Shown here piece by piece: positions 45,911-54,444 of a stretch of 64,000 nucleotides of DNA. This DNA is from Methylophaga sp. Lineage in GTDB: Bacteria; Pseudomonadota; Gammaproteobacteria; Nitrosococcales; Methylophagaceae. Numbering within the stretch: the first letter of the stretch is position 1; every line of letters begins with the position of its first letter. The DNA is taken from the NCBI GenBank assembly GCA_030148085.1, contig JASBUF010000067.1, forward strand, positions 80,794-144,793, written 5' to 3'. The notes beneath the pieces are model-generated. The model saw only the letters and a program-made list of their open reading frames with translations. It was not told where the DNA came from and searched no databases. A program made the position numbers and the translations under genes.

Positions 45911-45974
45911 AAAGCCGATATGGTATAAAGTCCGGCTTTACAGATGCAGGCAGGGGCCGCGTGAGGAACCCTGC
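45911..45974. promoter_or_regulatory. Structured leader upstream of rpmB
   Basis: Two inverted repeats are visible: AAAGCCG (45911-45917) with CGGCTTT (45933-45939), and GCAGGG (45950-45955) with CCCTGC (45969-45974). TATAAA lies at 45924-45929 within the first loop and may be a -10 element. This may be the leader region of the rpmB-rpmG operon. The function is not established. Confidence 0.35.
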
Positions 45975-46007
45975 AATGAGAAAAGTTCATCAGGAGCAGG
46001 TTCTAAA

Positions 46008-46244
46008 ATGGCCAGAGTATGTCAGGTAACGGGCAAACGCCCAATGAGCGGTAACAACGTTTCACACGCTCACAACAAAACAAAACGTCGTTTTTTACCC
46101 AACCTTCACTCTCACCGTTTCTGGGTTGAGTCTGAAAACCGCTGGGTAAAACTGCGTGTCAGCAACCACGGTCTGCGTATCATTGATAAAAGAGGCATCG
46201 ATGCAGTTCTGACTGACATCCGTGCACGTGGCGAAAAAATCTAG
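46008..46244 (+). CDS. rpmB: 50S ribosomal protein L28
   Basis: A 78-residue ribosomal protein with the standard [20 protein letters not shown] start and the [16 protein letters not shown]-terminal part. It lacks the paired Cys zinc motif of the other L28 form. The ATG has AGGAGCAGG upstream. rpmG follows after 10 bp, the usual gammaproteobacterial pair. Confidence 0.98.
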   Translation: MARVCQVTGKRPMSGNNVSHAHNKTKRRFLPNLHSHRFWVESENRWVKLRVSNHGLRIIDKRGIDAVLTDIRARGEKI

Positions 46245-46254
46245 GAGATAAGAC

Positions 46255-46410
46255 ATGCGCGATAAAATTAAACTCGTATCGTCTGCAGGTACAGGTCACT
46301 TCTACACCACAGACAAAAACAAACGTACTATGCCTGAAAAAATGGAGATCAAAAAGTTTGATCCCGTTGTACGCAAGCATGTGATGTACAAAGAAGCCAA
46401 AATCAAATAA
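46255..46410 (+). CDS. rpmG: 50S ribosomal protein L33
   Basis: A short 51-residue ribosomal protein that translates as [20 protein letters not shown] followed by [19 protein letters not shown] and a Lys-rich end (KEAKIK). It is the zinc-free form without CxxC pairs. It lies 10 bp after rpmB, with AGGAGA upstream of the start at 46255. A strong terminator follows at 46442. Confidence 0.97.
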   Translation: MRDKIKLVSSAGTGHFYTTDKNKRTMPEKMEIKKFDPVVRKHVMYKEAKIK

Positions 46411-46441
46411 TTTTCTTTTGATTTTAGGTCTCCACAAAAAG

Positions 46442-46462
46442 CCCGCGATTGCGGGTTTTTTT
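46442..46462 (+). terminator. Rho-independent terminator after rpmB-rpmG
   Basis: CCCGC (46442-46446) and GCGGG (46451-46455) form a short GC stem with a GATT loop and are followed by seven T residues. Confidence 0.92.
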
Positions 46463-46511
46463 GTGGGCGAAAGCTGATTATGATGGTCGCTAGTTCTCAG
46501 GGAGAGAAAAC

Positions 46512-47738
46512 ATGAATCAAGCCATCGTCCATGATGTCCCGGTCGTTATTGCCAGACAACCGATATTCGATCGCGACTATAAGGTCTGTGCCTATGAACT
46601 GCTTTTTCGCGGCGCCAGCCACCATCCAAGTGCCGACTTAAAAAACTTCTCTGCCGACGTCGCTACCAGCCGTGTTATCAACTATGCCTTTCTTGAACTC
46701 GGCATCGAGCGGGTGATTGGCAAACAAACCGCATTTATCAACCTGACCCGCTCCTTCATTCTCTGTGATGAGCCCATTCCTATGGCTCAGGATCAGGTGG
46801 TATTGGAAGTATTGGAAGACATCGAGGTCGATGAAGAACTGCTTAACGGAATAAAGCAACTCAAGCAGCAGGGCTACACCATCGCTCTCGATGACTTTGT
46901 TTATCATAATTCACTGCGACCGCTAATTGAGCTCGCCTCTATCGTCAAAGTCGATGTATTGGATATCAACGAAACAGAGCTACGCGAACATGTTGTCGAG
47001 CTGAAAAAATACGATGTAAAACTGTTGGCGGAAAAAGTCGAGACGCTAACCGACTACGAGCTCTGTTTTGAGCTGGGCTTTGACTACTTTCAGGGTTTCT
47101 TCTTCTGCCGGCCTGACATTATTGAAAGCAGCCCCATTCCGGATAATCAAATTGTCTTGTTGCAACTGATCCAGAAACTGCAAGACAGCAATGTCGAATT
47201 CAAGGAAGTCGAAGAGCTAATCTCCCGGGATGCTGGCCTGACCTACAAATTACTGCGCCTGCTAAACTCAGCCGCACTGGCGCTACCACGACAAATCAAC
47301 TCGATTCGTGAAGGCCTGATTATTCTGGGGATTAGGGCAATACGCACCTGGACCACGCTCATCGCCATGAGCGATCTCAGCTACACCCCAAGAGAATTAC
47401 TTGACTATGCCTTAATTCGCGCCAAAATGTGTGAGTCGCTAGCTGGCCATTACGACTGCAGTGCCGAAAGTGGGTTTATGGTCGGACTGTTTTCAGTCAT
47501 TGATGCCATGCTCAATCGCCCGATGGCAGAGATCATCGAGCCACTGCAAATCAGTGATGCTACCAAACAGGCCCTGACTCACCAACAAGGTGATCTGGGG
47601 CGCTTGTTGAAAGACGTCATTCATTACGAACAAGGCCAGTGGGACGAGATTAATCAACAAATGGTAACGCTGGAGCTGTTTAGTCAGCGCTACATTGAAG
47701 CCGCCGAATGGTCTAACCAAGCAACAGAAAATATTTAG
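46512..47738 (+). CDS. EAL-like/HDOD signalling protein (YuxH type)
   Basis: A 408-residue soluble protein. The N-terminal half (about 15-200) is an EAL-like domain with ARQPIFDRDYKVCAYELLFRG, where the EAL signature reads ELL, and DDF appears in IALDDFVYH. Several catalytic residues are missing, so it probably has no phosphodiesterase activity. The C-terminal half (about 205-395) is HDOD, with ISRDAGLTYKLLRLLNSAAL. Members of this group bind c-di-GMP or act as regulators of motility or secretion. The gene ends just before an ABC transporter gene, four bases apart. Confidence 0.88.
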   Translation: MNQAIVHDVPVVIARQPIFDRDYKVCAYELLFRGASHHPSADLKNFSADVATSRVINYAFLELGIERVIGKQTAFINLTRSFILCDEPIPMAQDQVVLEVLEDIEVDEELLNGIKQLKQQGYTIALDDFVYHNSLRPLIELASIVKVDVLDINETELREHVVELKKYDVKLLAEKVETLTDYELCFELGFDYFQGFFFCRPDIIESSPIPDNQIVLLQLIQKLQDSNVEFKEVEELISRDAGLTYKLLRLLNSAALALPRQINSIREGLIILGIRAIRTWTTLIAMSDLSYTPRELLDYALIRAKMCESLAGHYDCSAESGFMVGLFSVIDAMLNRPMAEIIEPLQISDATKQALTHQQGDLGRLLKDVIHYEQGQWDEINQQMVTLELFSQRYIEAAEWSNQATENI

Positions 47739-47742
47739 CATC

Positions 47743-48681
47743 ATGAGCCAGTTTTCCCTGCTGGAAGCCTCACAGCTTTCGCGCTATTTTGGCAGTCAGG
47801 CTGCCGTCGACAATGTCAGTTTTACCGTTAACAAAGGTGAAGTGGTAGGCTTTCTCGGCCCCAATGGTGCCGGAAAAAGCACCACCATGCGTATGCTTAC
47901 CGGCAACTTGGCACCTGACCACGGTCAAATCCGGATTAATGGTATTGACCTGCTTGATAATCCACGTCAAGCCAAGGCTCATATCGGCTATCTCCCTGAA
48001 ACGCCACCACTTTATAAAGAACTCACCGTCAAAGAGTTTTTACAGTTCTGCGCCCGTCTCAATGGTATTGATAAAAAACAACGCCAAACAGCCGTCGATA
48101 CAGCCATTGAACGTTGCGGTTTGGGTCAAGTCGCAAAACGGCTTATAGGCAATCTGTCAAAGGGCTATCAGCAGCGGGTCGGCATTGCTCAGGCGATTAT
48201 TCACTCACCTGCCGTGGTCATTCTTGATGAGCCCACCTCTGGTCTCGACCCGATACAAATTCGTGAAATCCGTCAGCTGATTCGCGACATTGCCAATGAG
48301 CACAGCGTGATTCTATCCACCCACATCCTGCCAGAAGTACAGATGCTCTGTGACCGTGTGCAGATTATTTCCCAGGGCCAGTTAGTCTTCAATGACAGCT
48401 TGGATAAACTCAGTCAGAATATGCTCGCCTCCACGCTAATCGTGGAATTTGCACAAGCATTGTCCCCAGCCATATTGAGTCAACTTACCGGTGTCGAGCA
48501 TGTTGATGCACTCTCCACCACTCGCTATCGCCTGCACTACCTGCCTGAGCAGAATCCGACGCAGCAGTTGCTGCAACATGCGGTGAGTGAAAACTGGCAA
48601 CTGACCACACTGATGCCCGAGCAGCACTCGCTGGAAGATGTATTTATGAAGCTTATTCAGAAAGAAGACATCGATGTTTAA
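47743..48681 (+). CDS. ABC transporter ATP-binding protein (Gld-like system)
   Basis: A 312-residue ATPase. Walker A is GPNGAGKST (residues 39-47), the signature motif reads LSKGYQQR and Walker B reads VVILDEPTSG. The start at 47743 is four bases after the EAL/HDOD stop. It pairs with the permease at 48674 (eight-base overlap) and with the GldG-like and DUF4340 proteins that follow, so four genes form one unit. In Bacteroidetes GldA/F/G relatives support gliding; in proteobacteria the transported substrate is unknown. Confidence 0.93.
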   Translation: MSQFSLLEASQLSRYFGSQAAVDNVSFTVNKGEVVGFLGPNGAGKSTTMRMLTGNLAPDHGQIRINGIDLLDNPRQAKAHIGYLPETPPLYKELTVKEFLQFCARLNGIDKKQRQTAVDTAIERCGLGQVAKRLIGNLSKGYQQRVGIAQAIIHSPAVVILDEPTSGLDPIQIREIRQLIRDIANEHSVILSTHILPEVQMLCDRVQIISQGQLVFNDSLDKLSQNMLASTLIVEFAQALSPAILSQLTGVEHVDALSTTRYRLHYLPEQNPTQQLLQHAVSENWQLTTLMPEQHSLEDVFMKLIQKEDIDV

Positions 48682-49414
48682 CCTTGCCCGTCACGAACTG
48701 CTCCGCCTGTTTCTGTCACCCTTGGCCTGGGTCATTCTGGCGCTGACCCAGCTGCTACTGGCCTATTTATTCTTAACCCATATCGATTACTTCAGCAGCA
48801 TTCAGGCACGTATTGCTGCCATACCCGGTGCGCCTGGCGTGACCGAACTGGTTGCCACTCCTTTGATTGGTAATGCCGCCATTATCATCCTGCTGGTCAG
48901 TCCACTCCTGACCATGCGCGCTTTTGCCGAAGAACGGCGTAATGAAACCCTGCCCTTGCTGGCCTCAGCGCCGCTAAGCATGACGCAGATTGTGCTTGGC
49001 AAATATCTCGGTAACTTATGTTTTTTCCTGATTCTGGCGCTGCTGACATTGTCGATGCCTGTGTCCTTAAGTGTGGCAACAACACTGGATTTTTATCAGC
49101 TTAGCGCCAGCATGCTGGGTCTGATCCTGTTGATTGCCAGCTTCACTGCTATCGGTCTGTATATGTCCAGCCTAACACGGCAACCCACTATTGCCGCCGT
49201 CAGCAGTTTTGCCCTGCTGTTTTTGCTATGGATTATCGACAGGGCAGGCGATGGCGCTGAGTTCTCTGTTCTCAGTTGGCTCTCCCTGCTAAATCACTTT
49301 GAACCGATGACACAGGGCCAAATCAATACTCAGGATCTGAGTTTTTACCTGATTGTGATCACCACCTTCCTGCTACTGACTATCCGTCGGCTGGATAGAG
49401 AACGCCTCGACTGA
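48674..49414 (+). CDS. ABC-2 type permease (GldF-like)
   Basis: A 246-residue inner-membrane permease with six predicted helices. The N-terminal segment LARHELLRLFLSPLAWVI is typical of ABC-2 permeases. Its start overlaps the end of the ATPase gene by eight bases. The following GldG-like gene begins ten bases later. It should form the membrane channel of the system with the ATPase. The substrate is unknown. Confidence 0.9.
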   Translation: MFNLARHELLRLFLSPLAWVILALTQLLLAYLFLTHIDYFSSIQARIAAIPGAPGVTELVATPLIGNAAIIILLVSPLLTMRAFAEERRNETLPLLASAPLSMTQIVLGKYLGNLCFFLILALLTLSMPVSLSVATTLDFYQLSASMLGLILLIASFTAIGLYMSSLTRQPTIAAVSSFALLFLLWIIDRAGDGAEFSVLSWLSLLNHFEPMTQGQINTQDLSFYLIVITTFLLLTIRRLDRERLD

Positions 49415-49423
49415 TCCCCACTT

Positions 49424-50797
49424 ATGAAAATCACCCAACGCACCCAACGCTTATTTCGCCTGCAACAGGCTTTGTTTTACCTACTGCTGATTGCGGTAAT
49501 CGTTCTGCTGGCCAAACTCAGCACAGACAACAATCATCAGTTTGACTGGACTGCAAACGCGCGCCATACGCTGTCAGACAGCAGCCAGCAGATCCTTGAA
49601 ACGCTGCCCTCCGAGGTCAGTATTGATGTGTTTGTCAGCCCGGAATATGAATACCATAAAGCCATAGTTGATCTGCTTGCACGCTTCCAGCGTCACAGCG
49701 ACAAGCTCAATGTACGTTATATCGACCCCAACTTTTCACCGGATCTGGTGCGTGAACACAATATCCAGCAACAGGGCGAAATGATCGTCAGCCGGAGTGA
49801 ACAGAGCCAGCATGTCCAGGACCTGTCTGAACAGTCTCTGACCAATGCACTCATCAGCGTCTCCCGCCAACGTCAGCAATGGCTGGTTTTTATTGAAGGT
49901 CATGGTGAGCGCAGCCTGTTTGAACAAACTCATTTCGGCTTGAGCACCTGGCGTCAGCAACTTGAGGGGCAAGGCTTCAAACTGCATGCCCAGAATCTGA
50001 TTGAGAACCCACAGTTGCCGGACAACACGGCTGCTGTCGTCATTGCCAGTCCAACCCGTGATTGGTTAGCGGGCGAAGTAGCTTTGCTGACGGATTATCT
50101 GGACCAGGGTGGCAATTTGCTGTGGCTGGCAGACCCAGACCAATCCGCGTCATTAGCCGCATTGTCAGAGAAGCTCGGTATCGAGTTTATTCCAGGTACG
50201 GTGCTTGACCCGACCTCAATCAGCCTCGGCCTCGACGATCCGCGCTTTGCCCTTATCAGTGACTACGCCAATCACCCGGTAGGCATCGCCACTTCCAGTG
50301 TCAGCCTGTTGGCCGATGCAGTTGCAATCCAGCAAACACAGGGCCTGACTGACTCAGTCTCACCATGGGAATACCTGAATCTGCTCAATAGTCAGGCTGC
50401 AGCCTGGGTCGAATCCAATCCCGTGTCGCAGGACAATCTTGATGCACAAGGCTTTGATGCCGGTGCCGATGTTGCTGGCCCAATCTCTCTGGGTATGGTC
50501 ATAAGCAAGGCGACTGCGATTGAGACAGATCAACGTATTGCCGTTATCGGTGACAGTGATTTTGCCAGCAATGCCTATATTGGACAGGCCGCTAATCTCG
50601 ATATGGCGATGGCTTTGGCCAACTGGCTGGCTAGCGATGATGCTCTGATCGATATTCCGGTTAAAACCAGTGTCGGTACGCAGCTTAACCTCAGCCGTAC
50701 CCAATCAATAATTATCGGCTTTGGCTTCCTGCTGGTGATACCATTATTACTACTGGCGACAGGCTTGGGCATTTGGTGGCGGAGACGACGCCGATGA
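49424..50797 (+). CDS. GldG-like ABC-associated membrane protein
   Basis: A 457-residue protein. A single helix near the N-terminus (about 15-35) and another at the C-terminus (about 430-452) flank a large exported domain. The domain contains QFDWTANARHTLSDSSQQIL and LVFIEGHGERSLFE, features of the GldG/DUF4350-like family, which has a glutamine amidotransferase-like fold. It ends in ATGA shared with the DUF4340 gene. The exact role in the ABC system is not known. Confidence 0.88.
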   Translation: MKITQRTQRLFRLQQALFYLLLIAVIVLLAKLSTDNNHQFDWTANARHTLSDSSQQILETLPSEVSIDVFVSPEYEYHKAIVDLLARFQRHSDKLNVRYIDPNFSPDLVREHNIQQQGEMIVSRSEQSQHVQDLSEQSLTNALISVSRQRQQWLVFIEGHGERSLFEQTHFGLSTWRQQLEGQGFKLHAQNLIENPQLPDNTAAVVIASPTRDWLAGEVALLTDYLDQGGNLLWLADPDQSASLAALSEKLGIEFIPGTVLDPTSISLGLDDPRFALISDYANHPVGIATSSVSLLADAVAIQQTQGLTDSVSPWEYLNLLNSQAAAWVESNPVSQDNLDAQGFDAGADVAGPISLGMVISKATAIETDQRIAVIGDSDFASNAYIGQAANLDMAMALANWLASDDALIDIPVKTSVGTQLNLSRTQSIIIGFGFLLVIPLLLLATGLGIWWRRRRR

Positions 50798-51663
50798 AAA
50801 GTAGCTATCTGACAAATCTGATATTACTGGCCATTGTGCTCGCCCTGCTCTGGCTGTCGCAACGTGAAGAACCAGACACACAGCCAGCAGCGCAACTATC
50901 CACACTAACTGCAGACACAGTAAAGCAGATTCAGATTGAGCGGCCGGGAAAACCGGCGATTACTTTACAAAGACAACAGCAAAGCTGGGCCTTAACCGCC
51001 CCCTTTTCAGCACAAGCCAACCAGACCCGCGTCAACTTGCTTTTAAGTCTGTTATCCACTCCGCTTCATGGTCAGTTCCAACCTATGGATGAGTCGGCAT
51101 TAACTCAGTTCGGCCTGAGCCAACCTGAGGTACTGCTTAGCATGAACGAGCAACAGTTTGCCTTTGGTGCTACCGAACCTTTAAACCAGAACCGTTATGT
51201 TATGCATCAAGGCATGGTCTATCTGATTCAGGATGATGTCACTCCGTTACTGACCGCCTCGGCCGGTAGTTTTGTTGATAACCGTCTGATTGCTGAGCAG
51301 CAGCAATTGGCACAGCTACAACTGCCAATAAGTCCAGACTCAATGGAACGCATCACCCTCAGCCAGTCCGACGGCCAATGGCGCAGCGATAGCACTAGCC
51401 TGAGTTCAGATAAACTCAAAGCGCTCGTCGACGGCTGGCAACATGCTTATGCCATGCAGGTTCGTCATCTGTCTGCCGAACAGCTTGCTACGCTCCCCGA
51501 ACCACAAATCCGGGTCTGGTTTGCTGATAATACGGCACCGTTGGATCTCATCATTCAGGTGAACGCGCAAAGCTTACAACTCATCAACCCCACTCTGCAG
51601 CTTCAATATGACTTTCCACTTGCTGTGGAGTCCCAGTTATTACCCCAACCAACCAAGCCCTGA
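50794..51663 (+). CDS. DUF4340 protein of the Gld-like ABC system
   Basis: A 289-residue protein with an N-terminal membrane helix (about 5-23) and a periplasmic part with repeated beta-rich units, as in DUF4340: IQIERPGKPAITLQRQQQSWALTAP is split here as KPAITLQRQQQSW. DUF4340 proteins regularly lie after GldG-like genes and probably act with them. The start at 50794 overlaps the preceding stop (ATGA). mutM begins two bases after its stop. Confidence 0.87.
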   Translation: MKSSYLTNLILLAIVLALLWLSQREEPDTQPAAQLSTLTADTVKQIQIERPGKPAITLQRQQQSWALTAPFSAQANQTRVNLLLSLLSTPLHGQFQPMDESALTQFGLSQPEVLLSMNEQQFAFGATEPLNQNRYVMHQGMVYLIQDDVTPLLTASAGSFVDNRLIAEQQQLAQLQLPISPDSMERITLSQSDGQWRSDSTSLSSDKLKALVDGWQHAYAMQVRHLSAEQLATLPEPQIRVWFADNTAPLDLIIQVNAQSLQLINPTLQLQYDFPLAVESQLLPQPTKP

Positions 51664-51665
51664 CC

Positions 51666-52484
51666 ATGCCTGAATTACCCGAAGTCGAAACCACGCGTCG
51701 TGGTATCCAGCCTTATCTTGAAGGTCAAGCCATCAGCAAAATGGTGGTTCGTCACCGTGGCCTGCGCTGGCCGGTTGTAGAAGGACTCGAAGCGCTGCTG
51801 GAAACGCAAACCGTACACAAAATAGAGCGTCGCGCCAAATACCTGCTTTTACGTTGTGACACCGGCACACTGCTTATCCATCTCGGCATGTCCGGCCGAC
51901 TGCGTGTTCTTGATAACGATGACAATATCGGCAAACACGATCATGTCGATATATTCTTTAGCAATGGGCATGTGCTGCGCTTTACCGACCCCCGCCGCTT
52001 TGGCGCTGTGTTATGGACAGAAGACGACTGCGAACAGCATGCACTGATCTCGCATCTTGGGCCGGAACCATTATCAGACAGTTTTGATGCGGATTACCTC
52101 TACCAGCGCAGTCGAGGACGCAGCACGGCGATTAAGACCTTTATCATGAACGGCGAGGTGGTGGTTGGCGTCGGGAATATTTATGCCAATGAAGCGCTGT
52201 TTATGGCTGGCATCCATCCTGCGAAAGCAGCAGGAAAAATCAGTAAAGCCAAGATGGGTGAGTTGGTGACCGGCATTAAACAGGTGTTGGAAAAAGCATT
52301 GCAGGCCGGTGGCACGACCTTACGCGATTTTCGTAAAAGTGATGGTAATCCCGGCTACTTTGCTCAGGAACTGCATGTGTATGGCCGTCAGAACCAACCT
52401 TGTCTGCTCTGCAAAGAACCGATTAGCAGTATTCGTCAGGCTCAGCGTGCGACTTATTTCTGTAAGTACTGTCAGCCAAAATAA
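51666..52484 (+). CDS. mutM: Formamidopyrimidine-DNA glycosylase
   Basis: A 272-residue bifunctional DNA glycosylase/AP lyase that removes 8-oxoguanine. The N-terminal PELPEVETTRRGI contains the catalytic Pro-2 (after Met removal) and Glu-3. The helix-two-turn-helix region has NIYANEALFMAGIHP and a C-terminal zinc finger is formed by CLLC and CKYC. It follows the DUF4340 gene with two bases between. Its stop directly abuts that of the convergent cytochrome gene. Confidence 0.98.
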   Translation: MPELPEVETTRRGIQPYLEGQAISKMVVRHRGLRWPVVEGLEALLETQTVHKIERRAKYLLLRCDTGTLLIHLGMSGRLRVLDNDDNIGKHDHVDIFFSNGHVLRFTDPRRFGAVLWTEDDCEQHALISHLGPEPLSDSFDADYLYQRSRGRSTAIKTFIMNGEVVVGVGNIYANEALFMAGIHPAKAAGKISKAKMGELVTGIKQVLEKALQAGGTTLRDFRKSDGNPGYFAQELHVYGRQNQPCLLCKEPISSIRQAQRATYFCKYCQPK

Positions 52485-52781
52485 CTATTTCCGCTTTGAG
52501 AAATACTCTGCCAGCAGGCGGATTTCTTCTTCGGTATAGCCGCGAGCATGCTTCATCATCACGCTGGACGGACGTTCACCACTTTGAAATAACTGCATCT
52601 GCTCAATGAAATACAGCTGTTCCAATCCAGCCAGACTCGGTGTGCCGCCAACACTGTGGCCGTTGGTGCCATGACAAGCTGCGCAGGCCGATGCCATTAA
52701 GGCCACATCACGCTCCTCAGCCTGCAAGCTGACCGCAAACATCATCAATAGTGATGCGCCAATAAGCTGCTTAAAAGACAT
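52485..52781 (-). CDS. Small c-type cytochrome, FccA/class I-like
   Basis: A 98-residue periplasmic cytochrome. The signal peptide ends near residue 21 (SLQA). The heme motif is CAACH, followed by GTNGHSVGGTPSLAG. A distal Met ligand is likely in SSVMMKHARGY. The later YTEEEIRLLAEYF is typical of the cytochrome subunits of flavocytochrome c sulfide dehydrogenases and class I diheme relatives. A flavoprotein of that type is encoded 22 kb away at 28.9 kb. The link is inference. Confidence 0.85.
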   Translation of the reverse strand: MSFKQLIGASLLMMFAVSLQAEERDVALMASACAACHGTNGHSVGGTPSLAGLEQLYFIEQMQLFQSGERPSSVMMKHARGYTEEEIRLLAEYFSKRK

Positions 52782-52853
52782 GAGGCTCTCCCAGTTCAGA
52801 CTCTAGCTCTAGCCTACGTTATAATTGCGTTTTTATCATCAGCTAACATCCTC

Positions 52854-53822
52854 ATGTCCGAAAAAATACAACTCGACGATCTTATCCCGGAAGAATTCAG
52901 CGGCATGCGGCTGGACCAAGCCTTAGCCAAACTGTTTCCTGAGTTTTCACGCGGGCAACTGACGAAGTGGATCAAGGCTGGCGATGTCAGCGTCGATAAT
53001 AAACAACTGCGCCCCAAAGACAGCGTCAACGGTGGCGAGCAGATAGTCATCGACACCGAACTGGCCAATCAGGACGACAGTTGGACAGCTGAAACCATCT
53101 CACTGGATATCGTTTATGAAGACGATGATGTCATCATTCTGAACAAACCGGCTGGCATGGTCGTGCACCCGGGCGCTGGCAACCAGCAAGGCACTCTGGT
53201 CAACGCCCTGCTTGCTCATGCGCCACAGTTGTCGGCGATTCCGCGTGCGGGCATTGTTCACCGCATTGATAAATCCACCACGGGCCTGTTGATGGTTGCC
53301 AAAACTCTGCAGGCACATAACTCTCTAGTCTCACAGCTACAGGCGCGTACCGTGGTCCGTGAATATCAGGCTATTGCAGTTGGCGTGATGACCGCAGGTG
53401 GTACTGTCGATGAGCCTATCGGACGCCACCACCTTGATCGCAAACGTATGGCGGTGAGTCATAGCGGCAAACCTGCTGTCACACACTACCGGGTGGAGCA
53501 GCGTTTTCGTGCCCATACCCATATTCGTTGCAAACTGGAAACCGGACGCACACATCAGATCCGTGTCCATATGGCGCATATCCGTCACCCTCTGCTCGGC
53601 GATCCGGTCTATGGTGGACGCTTCAAACAGGCTAAGGGCATGACCGAAAGCTGTCGTGAAGCCCTACAGGGTTTTCGACGTCAGGCCTTGCACGCTGGCG
53701 TGCTTGGATTTGAACATCCGACTACCGGCGAAGATGTCCGCTGGGAAGTTGAAATGCCTGAGGATATGCAGCAGATCCTGAGCATTCTGGCTGAGGATGC
53801 CAGACAGGCCGAAGAGTCATAA
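52854..53822 (+). CDS. rluD: 23S rRNA pseudouridine synthase RluD
   Basis: A 322-residue enzyme that makes pseudouridines in helix 69 of 23S rRNA (positions 1911, 1915 and 1917 in Escherichia coli). An N-terminal S4 RNA-binding domain (about 15-75) precedes the catalytic domain, whose Asp lies in HRIDKSTTGLL. Conserved segments include LNKPAGMVVHPGAGN and LETGRTHQIRVHMAH. It starts 73 bp from the divergent cytochrome gene. It is followed by the ACT-domain gene after 31 bp. Confidence 0.97.
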   Translation: MSEKIQLDDLIPEEFSGMRLDQALAKLFPEFSRGQLTKWIKAGDVSVDNKQLRPKDSVNGGEQIVIDTELANQDDSWTAETISLDIVYEDDDVIILNKPAGMVVHPGAGNQQGTLVNALLAHAPQLSAIPRAGIVHRIDKSTTGLLMVAKTLQAHNSLVSQLQARTVVREYQAIAVGVMTAGGTVDEPIGRHHLDRKRMAVSHSGKPAVTHYRVEQRFRAHTHIRCKLETGRTHQIRVHMAHIRHPLLGDPVYGGRFKQAKGMTESCREALQGFRRQALHAGVLGFEHPTTGEDVRWEVEMPEDMQQILSILAEDARQAEES

Positions 53823-53853
53823 TCATCCGCATGCGGAAAGAATAAGGACAGAT

Positions 53854-54420
53854 ATGAACAAAGTATTAATTTCCGTTCTGGGCAGCGACCAGCCCGGCAT
53901 CATGGCTAAAGTGGCCAGCGTTATCAAACAGCATAACGGCAATATCGAAAACCTGAGCCAGACCCTGCTTGATACCGTATTTGGCGCCCTACTTCGGGTT
54001 GAACTGGCAGCTGATGACAGCGCTGAAAAACTGCAAGAAGCCTTGTCACATAGCTTTGCAGGGCTGGACTTGTTTGTCCGTGTTCACCCTTGGAATGAAA
54101 GCACCACCGACTGGCATCAGCACAAACCGGAAACACAGCCCTATATCGTCACCGCCATTGGCCCCGATCGTCAGGGTCTGGTTGCCGAAATGGCGACTGC
54201 CCTGTTTGAACACGGCGTTAACATCACCAATATTCAGGCGATTTTCAAAGGGGGTAAAAACCCGATGGATAACTTGATGGTGTTTGAGGTAGATGTACCC
54301 CGTTCTACAGTGATGGATGCTTTGCGTGACGCCCTGGCAGACATCGCTCAGCGGCTGGACTTGGAAATCAGCGTACAGCATCGCAAGATCTTTGAGTCTG
54401 TCAGTAACATCCTCAACTAA
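53854..54420 (+). CDS. ACT-domain protein (GcvR-like), partner of a PFL-family gene
   Basis: A 188-residue protein with two ACT repeats: the first begins NKVLISVLGSDQPGIMAKVAS and the second begins YIVTAIGPDRQGLVAEMATA. ACT domains bind small ligands such as amino acids and GcvR-type proteins modulate gene expression. The adjacent PFL-family gene 24 bp downstream repeats the known neighbourhood of ACT (UPF0237) and UPF0210 genes in many bacteria, so the two may form a regulatory or enzymatic pair. The start at 53854 has AAGGA upstream. Confidence 0.85.
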   Translation: MNKVLISVLGSDQPGIMAKVASVIKQHNGNIENLSQTLLDTVFGALLRVELAADDSAEKLQEALSHSFAGLDLFVRVHPWNESTTDWHQHKPETQPYIVTAIGPDRQGLVAEMATALFEHGVNITNIQAIFKGGKNPMDNLMVFEVDVPRSTVMDALRDALADIAQRLDLEISVQHRKIFESVSNILN

Positions 54421-54444
54421 CCACCATCGCAATCAGGACTTAAC

